Source: an uncultured Chitinophagaceae bacterium (lineage in GTDB: Bacteria; Bacteroidota; Bacteroidia; Chitinophagales; Chitinophagaceae). From it: a stretch of 64,000 nucleotides of DNA. Positions 55,520 to 63,931 of the stretch are shown here, piece after piece (position 1 is the stretch's first letter; the number at the start of each line of letters is the position of its first letter). The position numbers and the translations under genes were made by a program. The notes below the pieces were generated by a model, which had not been told where the DNA came from, ran no database searches, and saw only the letters and a list, made by a program, of their open reading frames with translations. The stretch lies in the NCBI GenBank assembly GCA_903895845.1, contig CAITVK010000072.1, positions 1-64,000 of the forward strand. The letters run 5' to 3'.

Positions 55520-56095
55520 ATGCACACACTCATTTTTGCTACCAACAACCAGAATAAGGTTGAGGAAATAAGAAAGGTTACCAATGGATTATTCAATATC
55601 ATCACCCTCAAAGAAGCAGGGATAGATATCGACATTCCCGAGCCACACAATACACTAGAAGCAAATGCCACAGAGAAATCTACCGTTATTCACGCAATGA
55701 CGAAGGAGAATGTGTTTAGTGAGGACACTGGGTTGGAAGTGGCTGCCCTGAATGGCGAACCTGGTGTGAAAAGTGCCCGCTATGCAGGAGAAGGAAGGGA
55801 CTTTCAGGCTAATATCGATAAATTATTGGTTAATCTGGAAGGGCAAACGGATAGGCAAGCACAGTTCCGTACGGTTGTTTCTCTTATTTTGAATGAGAAA
55901 GAATATCTGTTTGAAGGCATCTGCAAAGGACGGATTACTGTTGAGCAAAAAGGCTTGAAAGGTTTTGGTTACGACCCTGTGTTTATCCCAGATGGTGCCG
56001 ACAAAACCTTTGCAGAGATGACGATGGACGAGAAGAACCAATATAGCCACCGCAAAAAGGCCATCAATAAGCTGATTGACTTTCTGTTGGCATGA
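55520..56095 (+). CDS. rdgB: Non-canonical purine NTP pyrophosphatase (RdgB/HAM1)
   Basis: Hydrolyses ITP, XTP and dITP. 191 residues from the ATG at 55520; a TTG 12 bases earlier is in frame. Blocks: IFATNNQNKVEEI, FSEDTGLEVAALNGEPGVKSARYAG, GFGYDPVFIPDG and YSHRKKAI. The TGA stop lies inside the first unit of repeat array F. Confidence 0.95.
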   Translation: MHTLIFATNNQNKVEEIRKVTNGLFNIITLKEAGIDIDIPEPHNTLEANATEKSTVIHAMTKENVFSEDTGLEVAALNGEPGVKSARYAGEGRDFQANIDKLLVNLEGQTDRQAQFRTVVSLILNEKEYLFEGICKGRITVEQKGLKGFGYDPVFIPDGADKTFAEMTMDEKNQYSHRKKAINKLIDFLLA

Positions 56096-56323
56096 ACCAT
56101 CAATAGGCATGGCACGGTTCAGTTTTTTGATGGTGTGGTTCTGTTTTTTCATGGCAGGGATAACGAACTGTGATGGCATGAACCATCAACAGGCATGGCA
56201 CGGTTCGTTTTTTCATAGTAACCACAACAAACGTTGATGGCACGGATCAGTTTTTTGATAGGTCGAATCAACTACAACCATGGTACGGATCAACTGTAAC
56301 CATAGTGCCGTTCAGTTTTTGGG
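56090..56323. repeat. ~21-bp tandem repeat array F
   Basis: About ten units of 20-22 bp, register less strict than in the other arrays. One class reads ATGGCACGGTTCAGTTTTTTG; another carries GAACCATCAACAGGC, partly the complement of GGTTC...GATGG. It starts inside the last codons of rdgB. Confidence 0.85.
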
Positions 56324-56427
56324 TTAGCTGCATTAACTACAAAGAGGTATTCAGGCACTAGAAGGTCTCAACAGCGAATATAGGTTTTTATTCTAGTCTA
56401 CACTGTCTATATTACTGCCGCCAAGGA

Positions 56428-56490
56428 ATGACCCAAGGAACTCCCAGAATGATTCTAGGAACTCCTTGGAAGACCCAAGGTGGGCCTGAT
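56428..56490. repeat. Short 21-bp array G
   Basis: Three 21-bp units sharing GACCCAAGGAACTCC or ATTCTAGGAACTCC, with later divergence. It lies 105 bp after array F, in the same convergent gap. The rest of 56096-56613 shows no gene. Confidence 0.65.
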
Positions 56491-56613
56491 TTGGCATGTT
56501 ATTCAAGATTTATAGCACCCAAACAGCCTCTGGGTCGAGAATATACCACAAACAAAAACCCCCGCAGCTATCAAAGCAAACGGGATTTTCAATTTATTAT
56601 ACTGCCAATCAAG

Positions 56614-57192
56614 TTATAACACAATCTCATTCTCTGTCATCATCTTGCGCAGATTCAACAAGGCATAACGCATACGCCCAAGCGCTGTATTGATGCTGGT
56701 ATTGGTAATAGCGGCAATTTCCTTAAAACTCATGTCTGCAAAGTGACGCAACACAATCACCTCACGTTGTTCCTCTGGTAAAAAATCCAGCATCTGTCTC
56801 ACTTTCAGATGGCTCTGATTTTGTATCAGCTTTGCGTCTGCATAATTGCCAATATCACCAATGCTTTCAAAAATGTCCCGGTCGTCGCTTGCTACGTTAT
56901 TGGTGTATTTTACTTTTCTAAAATGATCCACACATAGGTTGTGTGCAACCCTCAAAGCCCAATGAATAAATTTCCCTTCTTCTTTATAGCGATTGCTCCG
57001 TAATGTATCAATTATTTTGATGAATGCTTCCTGAAACAGGTCTTCAGCCAGATGCGTATCCTTCACCATATAGAGTATGGTGCTGTAGATGGTGTCTTTA
57101 TAGCGATGGATTAATGCCTCCAACGCTGTGTTGTCACCTTTTTGAAATACGCTTATCAATTGCGTATCGGATGCTGTAGCAAACGACTTCAT
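56614..57192 (-). CDS. RNA polymerase sigma factor, ECF type
   Basis: 192 residues. Region 2 (IHRYKDTIYSTILYMVKDTHLAEDLFQEAFIKI, WALRVAHNLCVDHFRK) and region 4 (LDFLPEEQREVIVLRHFADMSFKEIAAITNTSINTALGRMRYAL). No anti-sigma gene is adjacent; the neighbour uvrA is divergent. The regulon is unknown. Confidence 0.93.
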   Translation of the reverse strand: MKSFATASDTQLISVFQKGDNTALEALIHRYKDTIYSTILYMVKDTHLAEDLFQEAFIKIIDTLRSNRYKEEGKFIHWALRVAHNLCVDHFRKVKYTNNVASDDRDIFESIGDIGNYADAKLIQNQSHLKVRQMLDFLPEEQREVIVLRHFADMSFKEIAAITNTSINTALGRMRYALLNLRKMMTENEIVL

Positions 57193-57606
57193 AACTACGG
57201 GTTTATGTATAAATTAAATCGACAAAAACGAGGATAATGGATGCAGAGAAATCGTAGCAAAACTTAGTTGATACAATTATTCTGATGTAATATTATAATC
57301 TTTTATTTTTACATTATCCTTTTATTGTAATTGTTAAAAAGTATTTTTACGCTTTTGGGGTTATACACAAAAAATAGGTATAAAATAGGCTAAAATCCAT
57401 TGTTTACAGTACTTGCAGGGTATTTACTTGACAGATGGGAGGAATTATTCATTTTTTAACACTTACTTGCTTCATTCTTCCTCAGTGGTTCAGGGATAAC
57501 TAAGATGCCATGAAGAGTAGTAAATAGTTGCCACAGAGGCCAGAAAAGGGGAGGGGATTATTTTTCTAAACATTAGTCAACAGCTTATGTTTATTATTGC
57601 TACACA
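57193..57606. other. Divergent gap, sigma factor / uvrA
   Basis: 414 AT-rich bases. TATTATTG (57592-57599), a weak -7-like box, is seven bases before uvrA. I see no other feature. Confidence 0.45.
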
Positions 57607-60504
57607 ATGAAAAAAATACAATCAGATACATTGACAACAAAAGAAGTAACGGACGAAAAACTAGAAGCAAGCATATTGCCATCGCATTCTGATAATAATA
57701 TTCTTGTAAAGGGTGCAAGAACGCATAATCTAAAGAACGTAACCGTGGAGTTTCCACGAAATCAGTTCATTGTGGTTACGGGGGTGAGCGGTAGTGGTAA
57801 ATCTTCCCTTACTATCGATACTTTGTTTGCCGAAGGGCAACGTCGTTATGCAGAAAGCTTGAGTTCGTATGCCCGTCAGTTTATGGCGCGGATGGTAAAG
57901 CCCGACGTAGATTATATAAAAGGACTCTGTCCTGCCATTGCCATTGAGCAGAAAGTAATTACGCGTACCCCTCGCAGTACCGTTGGTAGTATGACAGAGA
58001 TATATGATTATCTGCGTTTGTTGTATGCACGGGTTGGTAAAACCATATCGCCCATCAGTGGCAAAGAAGTGAAGAAAGACGATGTGCAGGACGTGGTGAA
58101 CGCCATTCAGCAACTGGAACATGGGCGTCGGGTTTTTATAATTGTCAAGTTTAAGCAACATGCCAACAGAGAGATTCGCGAAGAACTGAACATACTGATG
58201 GCAAAGGGCTTTAGCCGGATGGCTTCGCCCAATGCAGAGAAGGACGGTGCATTGGAACCTGTGCGTATAGAAGAATTGTTGGAATTGACCGATGTAGAAT
58301 TAGCGAAGAAGTTTACACTTAAAGCGACCAAAAGCCCCCATTCAGGGGGTGTGGGGGTTTATACACTAGTAGACCGTATTGTTACCAAAGAATTTGATGA
58401 AGATGATTTACATCGCTTGAGCGATTCAGCAGGACTTGCTTTTTACGAAGGTGAAGGAGAAATGTATCTGGAACTAGATGGAAAAGAGTTATTGCATTAC
58501 AGTAATAAGTTCGAGTTGGATGGTATTCAGTTCGAAGAACCTGTTCCTAATCTCTTTTCATTTAATAATCCTTATGGCGCTTGCCCTACCTGCGAAGGCT
58601 TTAGTCTGGTGTTAGGTATTGATGAAGACTTGGTTATTCCAGATAAAAGATTGAGTGTATATGAAGGGGCAGTTGCTTGCTGGCGTGGTGAAAAGATGAG
58701 CGAATGGAAAGATGCATTTATGCGTGGTGCAGGTGCGGTAAACTTCCCGATACACAAGCCCATCATGGATTTAACAAAGGAGCAATACCAGCTATTATGG
58801 AAAGGAGCTAAGTATCTGCAAGGCATAGATGATTTCTTTAAGGAGGTAGAAGCGAACTTATACAAGGTTCAATATAGGGTAATGCTAAGCAGGTATCGTG
58901 GCAAAACCAAATGTCCTGTTTGCGAAGGCTATCGTTTGCGTCAGGAGGCTTTATATGTGAAAGTAGATGGCAAACATATTGGCGAACTCTGTGAGATGCA
59001 AGTAAAAGACCTGAAGGTTTGGTTCGACAAAATGAAAATCAGCGAGCACGACAGACAAGTGGCAAAGCGTATTCTGATTGAAGTACACCAGCGCTTACAA
59101 ACATTGATAGATGTGGGCTTGGGTTATCTCACGCTCAATCGTCTGGCAAATAGTTTAAGTGGTGGAGAGAGTCAACGGATACAACTTACCCGCAGCCTCG
59201 GTAGTAACCTCACCAATTCTTTATACATTCTCGATGAACCTTCCATTGGTTTACACAGCAGGGATACAGAAAAGTTAATTGGCGTACTGAAGTCCTTGAA
59301 AGCTTTGGGCAATACGGTTGTGGTGGTGGAACACGATGAGATGATGATGCGTGAAGCTGATTATGTAATTGATATGGGGCCATTGGCTTCACATTTAGGT
59401 GGCGAAGTAGTTGCGGCAGGTAATTATCAGGAACTAATTGCTAATCCTAAAAGTCTCACAGGCAGGTACCTTAAGGGAGAACTAACCATTGATATTCCTA
59501 AAGCAATACGGAAATGGAACAGAAGTATTACCGTTGAAGGTGCTAGGCAAAATAATCTGAAAGACATTACGGTAGCTTTCCCATTGGATGTTTTGTGTGT
59601 GGTAACAGGTGTGAGCGGCAGTGGAAAGACAACATTGGTAAAACAAATATTGTACCCTGCCTTGCAAAAAATGAAAGGAGAATTTTCTGAGAAAGTAGGA
59701 TTGCACAAAGCTATTACAGGTGATACGAGTTACATCTCTCAGATAGAAATGATTGACCAGAATCCAATCGGTAAATCATCGCGCAGCAACCCTATCACTT
59801 ACATAAAAGCGTATGATGAGATCAGGGATTTATATGCCAAACAACCACTTGCCAAAGTTCGAGGATTCTTACCCAAACACTTCTCCTTCAATGTGGATGG
59901 TGGACGATGTGATGCTTGCAAGGGCGAGGGCGAACAAATAGTGGAGATGCAGTTTTTGGCAGATGTACACCTTACTTGCGAAGTATGTGGTGGCAAACGC
60001 TTTAAAGAAGAAGTGATTGAAGTTACCTACAAAGGCAAGAGCATTCACGATGTGTTGGAGATGAGCGTAGATGAATCTATTGCTTTCTTTGAGGAAGAAA
60101 AGAACCTTGCCAAAGCAATTCAACCTTTGCAAGACGTTGGTTTGGGCTATGTGAAACTTGGTCAGTCATCCAATACACTCAGTGGGGGAGAAGCGCAACG
60201 GGTAAAGCTTGCCTCCTTCCTCGGCAAAGGAAAAGGGGCGGGACATATTCTTTTCATTTTTGATGAGCCTACCACCGGCCTTCACTTTCATGACATCAAA
60301 AAGCTCTTGGCATCCTTCAATAAGCTGATAGAACAAGGGCATTCGCTATTGGTGATAGAGCATAACACCGATGTAATCAAGTGTGCCGATTGGCTGATAG
60401 ACCTCGGTCCGGAAGCAGGTGATGCAGGAGGCAACTTAGTGTATGCAGGCATCCCCGAAGGGATAAAGAAAGTGAAGGAAAGCTATACGGGGAGGTACCT
60501 TTGA
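57607..60504 (+). CDS. uvrA: Excinuclease ABC subunit UvrA
   Basis: 965-residue damage-sensing ATPase of nucleotide excision repair, slightly longer than E. coli UvrA. First Walker A GVSGSGKSSL (59-68), second GVSGSGKTTL; signature LSGGES/LSGGEAQR; zinc pairs CPTC, CPVC, CDAC and CEVC. N-terminal extension of ~30 residues. Residues ~242-252 (KSPHSGGVGVY) come from a GC-rich palindrome like intergenic repeats. Confidence 0.96.
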   Translation: MKKIQSDTLTTKEVTDEKLEASILPSHSDNNILVKGARTHNLKNVTVEFPRNQFIVVTGVSGSGKSSLTIDTLFAEGQRRYAESLSSYARQFMARMVKPDVDYIKGLCPAIAIEQKVITRTPRSTVGSMTEIYDYLRLLYARVGKTISPISGKEVKKDDVQDVVNAIQQLEHGRRVFIIVKFKQHANREIREELNILMAKGFSRMASPNAEKDGALEPVRIEELLELTDVELAKKFTLKATKSPHSGGVGVYTLVDRIVTKEFDEDDLHRLSDSAGLAFYEGEGEMYLELDGKELLHYSNKFELDGIQFEEPVPNLFSFNNPYGACPTCEGFSLVLGIDEDLVIPDKRLSVYEGAVACWRGEKMSEWKDAFMRGAGAVNFPIHKPIMDLTKEQYQLLWKGAKYLQGIDDFFKEVEANLYKVQYRVMLSRYRGKTKCPVCEGYRLRQEALYVKVDGKHIGELCEMQVKDLKVWFDKMKISEHDRQVAKRILIEVHQRLQTLIDVGLGYLTLNRLANSLSGGESQRIQLTRSLGSNLTNSLYILDEPSIGLHSRDTEKLIGVLKSLKALGNTVVVVEHDEMMMREADYVIDMGPLASHLGGEVVAAGNYQELIANPKSLTGRYLKGELTIDIPKAIRKWNRSITVEGARQNNLKDITVAFPLDVLCVVTGVSGSGKTTLVKQILYPALQKMKGEFSEKVGLHKAITGDTSYISQIEMIDQNPIGKSSRSNPITYIKAYDEIRDLYAKQPLAKVRGFLPKHFSFNVDGGRCDACKGEGEQIVEMQFLADVHLTCEVCGGKRFKEEVIEVTYKGKSIHDVLEMSVDESIAFFEEEKNLAKAIQPLQDVGLGYVKLGQSSNTLSGGEAQRVKLASFLGKGKGAGHILFIFDEPTTGLHFHDIKKLLASFNKLIEQGHSLLVIEHNTDVIKCADWLIDLGPEAGDAGGNLVYAGIPEGIKKVKESYTGRYL
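58330..58361. repeat. GC palindrome inside uvrA
   Basis: GCCCCCATTCAGGGGGT followed by GTGGGGGTTT. It resembles the ACCCC/GGGGT intergenic family (26075-26168) and sits in frame. Confidence 0.6.
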
Positions 60505-60573
60505 GTTAGTTATGAGATATGAATTATGAGTTATGAATTTTAAAGTACTATCCGAATAAAGAAAAAGGATACT

Positions 60574-60581
60574 TATATTTG
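60574..60581 (+). promoter_or_regulatory. -7 box TATATTTG for the DUF4160 gene
   Basis: Exact TAnnTTTG match seven bases before the ATG at 60589, as at glyS. Confidence 0.65.
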
Positions 60582-60588
60582 AACCAAT

Positions 60589-60807
60589 ATGCCCACTTTA
60601 TTGATGGTTAATGGTTTTAGGTTTTTCTTTTACAGTGGTGATAGATATGAGCCGAGGCATATACATGTCACTAAAGGGAAAGCAACTGGCAAAATTTGGT
60701 TAGAACCTGAAATTGTAATTGCTTACATGGTGGGGTTTAATAACAAAGAAATAAAAGACATTGAAGAGGTTGTTAAAAAAAATAGTGAAACATTTAAATT
60801 GAAATAG
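60589..60807 (+). CDS. DUF4160 domain protein
   Basis: 72 residues, nearly all one DUF4160 domain: FFFYSGDRYEPRHIHVTKGKATGKIWLEPEI. It is followed one base later by the DUF2442 gene, a pairing frequent in bacteria and often discussed as toxin-antitoxin-like. Function untested. Confidence 0.9.
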   Translation: MPTLLMVNGFRFFFYSGDRYEPRHIHVTKGKATGKIWLEPEIVIAYMVGFNNKEIKDIEEVVKKNSETFKLK

Positions 60808-60808
60808 A

Positions 60809-61135
60809 ATGAATACTTCTCATAATAACTTCGACACAATAGAAAAACTAATATTTGAAGACGGGATACGGATTAAAACAATTGATCTACACCCAGAATT
60901 AGATTTGATGTTAGTAGTACTAAATACTAAAGCAGTATTGCATACCAAACTATCTGCTTATCCCACATTAGCAAAGGCTAAACAGAAAGAACTTTTGAAA
61001 TATGAACTGATTGCCGATGGTACTGGTATTCATTGGCCTTTGTTGGATGAAGACCTCAGCCTAAAAGGATTCTTGCAAGATGAGCTTAAAAATATTGTGA
61101 AGGCTGGTAATACTCAAAATGCTTTTGCAGCGTAG
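60809..61135 (+). CDS. DUF2442 domain protein
   Basis: 108 residues: IRIKTIDLHPELDLMLVVLNTKAVLHTKLSAYPTLAKAKQKELLKYELIADGTGIHWPLLDEDLSLKGFL is DUF2442. It overlaps no gene and follows DUF4160 by one base. If the pair is toxin-antitoxin-like, this small acidic partner would be the antitoxin, by inference only. Confidence 0.88.
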   Translation: MNTSHNNFDTIEKLIFEDGIRIKTIDLHPELDLMLVVLNTKAVLHTKLSAYPTLAKAKQKELLKYELIADGTGIHWPLLDEDLSLKGFLQDELKNIVKAGNTQNAFAA

Positions 61136-61141
61136 TTTAAT

Positions 61142-61735
61142 ATGAAAAAAGTCTTTTTTTTAGTTGTCATTCTCGTATATACATCACTTGTTTTCTCCCA
61201 AATTAAGATTAAAAAAGCCAATACTAACATCGCTCACTCAAAGAAACCACTCATTCCACACTATGATTGTATTGATTTAAACTCTATTTTAATAAATGGT
61301 AAAATTCATTTTGTTGATAATATAAAAAAAATAAAGTCCACTCTTGGAAAGCCAGATAGTATAGCACCAGACCGAGCTGAATGTTGCACCTATTATGATG
61401 AAGTAAATACAAAGATTTATTGGTATGGAAAAACGCAGTTTGAAGCTTATAAAGACTCAGCAGTATTTGAAGATATTAATGTAGAGGATGGTAAGTTCTT
61501 TGTAGAGATGCCAAAAAACAAAATCCTTCTTAATAGAAACACAACCTTTTCGGAAGTACAAAAAGCTTTCCCTTTTTCTTGCAAACAAGTATTTGACAGA
61601 GGTGTTTATGGAGATAAGACTAAAAGAATGTATAGGTGCATAGACTTACAAACAGACCCGAAAGCCGAGGATATTGTTACATTATATTTTTACAAGGGCA
61701 AATTTATAAGTATTGAATATTCTTTCCCAGATTAG
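61142..61735 (+). CDS. Exported protein, unknown function
   Basis: 197 residues with signal peptide VFFLVVILVYTSLVFSQ. The mature part (INGKIHFVDNIKKIKSTLGKPDS ... VTLYFYKGKFISIEYSFPD) looks like a small globular periplasmic domain with Cys residues at CCTYY and SCKQVF. Six bases after DUF2442, same strand. I do not recognise the family. Confidence 0.75.
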   Translation: MKKVFFLVVILVYTSLVFSQIKIKKANTNIAHSKKPLIPHYDCIDLNSILINGKIHFVDNIKKIKSTLGKPDSIAPDRAECCTYYDEVNTKIYWYGKTQFEAYKDSAVFEDINVEDGKFFVEMPKNKILLNRNTTFSEVQKAFPFSCKQVFDRGVYGDKTKRMYRCIDLQTDPKAEDIVTLYFYKGKFISIEYSFPD

Positions 61736-61825
61736 ACTTTTATACTTTGACCTCTTAAATAACTACTTTATACTCTTTTGAAAACAGATACAATCCATAA
61801 AAACTATTTCACACAAACTGCTTTA

Positions 61826-62035
61826 TACTCTCAAATATCTCGGCTAAGAGCAATGTATTCTCAGCTCAGAGCAATCATTTCTTGCTTCAGAGCAATGTGT
61901 TCTTGGTTAAGAGTAATGTAATCTTAGCCAAGAGCAATGTATTCTTAGGTCAGAGCAATCATTTCTTGCCTGAGAGAGACATGATCTTGCCTGAGAGTGA
62001 CATAATCTCGGCGCAGAGCAACATGATTTTGAGCG
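61826..62035. repeat. 21-bp tandem repeat array H
   Basis: Nine full 21-bp units (61847-62035) and a decayed tenth before them. Consensus AGAGCAATGTATTCTT plus five variable bases. Between convergent genes, sequence unlike the other arrays. The open frame gives heptapeptides such as SNVFLVK. Confidence 0.93.
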
Positions 62036-62159
62036 GTTCAGTCCTTACACCTCCACCCCAATCTGTTGGTGAAATGAGTGATAATGCATTGCTGCCATCA
62101 TGGTCTTTGTATAAATGGTAGACCTGTCCTATCTGCGACTTCATAAATCATTAGACCTC

Positions 62160-62191
62160 TTTCCGGGACGTCCGGGAAAGCCCTATTGGGG
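62160..62191. repeat. GGACGTCC-centred palindrome
   Basis: TTTCCGGGACGTCCGGGAAA is a palindrome except for one base pair in each arm, followed by CCCTATTGGGG. No T-run; purpose unknown. Confidence 0.5.
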
Positions 62192-62259
62192 TGCGTTACT
62201 GAATTTAATTACTAGAAAGTAAAAGCTGAAGGCTAAAAATTAATCACTAATTAACAAGA

Positions 62260-62763
62260 TTATGCCTCATCAATCCTTGGTCCTTTGATGGTAATCTCTT
62301 GATATTGCGATTTGAAGTGAAAGATAAAGGTAATGGCCAGTCCCACAACACAACCTGCCAATACAGCAATCACCCGTTCAATAGCAGTATCCCAAACGTG
62401 CTTTCCTTCCCCATGCAGCATCAATATAATGGTTGCCGCAAGGGCAGAACGAATGCCGGAGTCTAGTTTAAATAAATAGCAGAACGACAAGGTAGTAACC
62501 AGTGCAAAAGCCATCATCCACATATCAATAGGGGCAATCCATAGGCACAACATGCCCGAACATGCACCCACCACATTCGCTTTGATACGGGTAACAGATA
62601 GCGGTACCGACTCCCTGCCATCGGGCGACATCACCAGCATCACCGATATCAGGCACCACGCAATATCCTTGTAATGCAGCAACAAGGAGCCAGTGTAGAC
62701 GATAATGGTTCCGGTGGCCACTTTAGCAGCATATATCAGCAGACTTTTTAATCTTTCGGTCAT
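62260..62763 (-). CDS. FUSC family (aromatic acid exporter-like) membrane protein
   Basis: 167 residues from the Met at 62763; the open frame begins earlier without membrane character. About five helices, including IIVYTGSLLLHYKDIAWCLISVMLVMSPDGRESVPLSVTRIKANVVGACSGML, the FUSC/ArAE pattern. It is a half-size protein without the cytosolic domain. Substrate unknown. Confidence 0.8.
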   Translation of the reverse strand: MTERLKSLLIYAAKVATGTIIVYTGSLLLHYKDIAWCLISVMLVMSPDGRESVPLSVTRIKANVVGACSGMLCLWIAPIDMWMMAFALVTTLSFCYLFKLDSGIRSALAATIILMLHGEGKHVWDTAIERVIAVLAGCVVGLAITFIFHFKSQYQEITIKGPRIDEA

Positions 62764-63163
62764 AATTGTTGTGGTATGAAAGCGGTAAAGATAAAGAAGG
62801 GCTGCGAGTTGTGAGTAGTGAGTTAACCCCAGATTTTGCAATAGGGCTCTACTGTAAAATGGGGATTAAAAAATAGGTTCTTGCCTGCAACCTACTGCTT
62901 TATAAATAATTAAAAGCCAAGATAGCAGCTACTTCATACAGGTTAAAAACCTTTTGATATAATTCAACTGTCCTTAGCAAGGTGCGAATAAGTCGCCAAT
63001 CAGGGCGTAATCTGTATCAAATTTGTTAAATACGGAAATTGTATTATAATTATTAAACTCTTTCTCTTTGATATTTGTATATACAATAAATTCCCTGTTA
63101 TTTTTGCGGGCGTTAGATTAGCAATCGGTTATTATTAATTACTAAACATAAAAAAACAAAAAA
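62764..63163. other. Divergent gap before the nitroreductase gene
   Basis: 400 bp. It holds GTGAGTAGTGAGT repeats (62808-62822) and a promoter with TTTG (63074-63077) and TATTTTTG (63099-63106), 21 bases apart, for the nitroreductase. Nothing else is seen. Confidence 0.65.
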
Positions 63164-63790
63164 ATGAGTTTACTAGACAGTTTGAAATGGCGTTACGCAG
63201 CAAAAAAATTGAATGGAGTAAAAGTTCCCGCGGAGAAATTAAATTTTATTTTGGATGCAATTCAACTAGCTCCTTCTTCCTTTGGGTTACAACCTTACAC
63301 CGTTTTGGTTATTGAAGATGAAGCAACAAAAGCAAAGTTGTTACCTGCTTCATGGAATCAATCACAAATTACCGACAGCTCTCACCTATTGGTTTTTGCT
63401 TCATGGACAAGCATCACACAGGAGCAAGTTGATACTTTTATTGCAGACATCGCTACCAAAAGAGGTTTGCCGCTGGAAGCATTAAATGATTATAAATCAT
63501 ACCTGTCAGGCTCTGCATTAAACCGTAGTGCTGAAGAGCAAGCTATCTGGAATGCAAAACAAGCATACATTGCTTTCGGTATCGGATTGACTGCCGCTGC
63601 AGAAGTAGAAGTAGATGCCACGCCCATGGAAGGTTTTGTGCCTGCTCAATACAATGAAATATTGGGATTGACAGAACAAGGTTTGACTGCATCGGTTGTA
63701 CTTGCCTTGGGCTATCGTGGCGAGGGCGACTGGTTGGCTCCATTGCCAAAAGTGCGCAGAGACAAGGACTTGTTATTTAAATTTATCTAA
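63164..63790 (+). CDS. NAD(P)H-dependent nitroreductase family protein
   Basis: 208-residue FMN enzyme. SLLDSLKWRYAAKKLNG, DAIQLAPSSFGLQPYTVLVI and the C-terminal VVLALGYRGEGDWLAPLPKVRRD are the NfsB-like pattern. Reduces nitro compounds or quinones; the natural substrate is unknown. Own promoter and terminator. Confidence 0.92.
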   Translation: MSLLDSLKWRYAAKKLNGVKVPAEKLNFILDAIQLAPSSFGLQPYTVLVIEDEATKAKLLPASWNQSQITDSSHLLVFASWTSITQEQVDTFIADIATKRGLPLEALNDYKSYLSGSALNRSAEEQAIWNAKQAYIAFGIGLTAAAEVEVDATPMEGFVPAQYNEILGLTEQGLTASVVLALGYRGEGDWLAPLPKVRRDKDLLFKFI

Positions 63791-63811
63791 CAAACACACC
63801 CCACGCATATT

Positions 63812-63843
63812 AAAGGCTATCAGTATTACTGGTAGCCTTTTTT
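63812..63843 (+). terminator. Terminator of the nitroreductase gene
   Basis: AAAGGCTATCAG pairs with CTGGTAGCCTTT, then T-rich. Confidence 0.9.
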
Positions 63844-63853
63844 GTTTTGGCTC

Positions 63854-63931
63854 AACACATAGGAACATAGCTACATAGAATACATAGGCTACGTAAACTA
63901 TGTGTTCTATGTACCTATGTTTCTATGTGTT
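63854..63931. repeat. CACATAG-family inverted repeat at the right edge
   Basis: Arms 63854-63887 and 63898-63931 match at about 31 of 34 positions (AACACATAGGAACATAG...). Same family as 17813-17850. The rest to 64000 (CCCTTGTGGTTAATC...) is a decayed relative of the 17880-17930 segment. Confidence 0.85.

Noticed and set aside
61882-62121. 79-codon protein with SNVFLVK repeats
   Set aside because: Array H in translation.
62160-62191. GGACGTCC palindrome as a regulator site or terminator
   Set aside because: No T-run, and it sits between convergent gene ends far from a promoter; listed only as a repeat.
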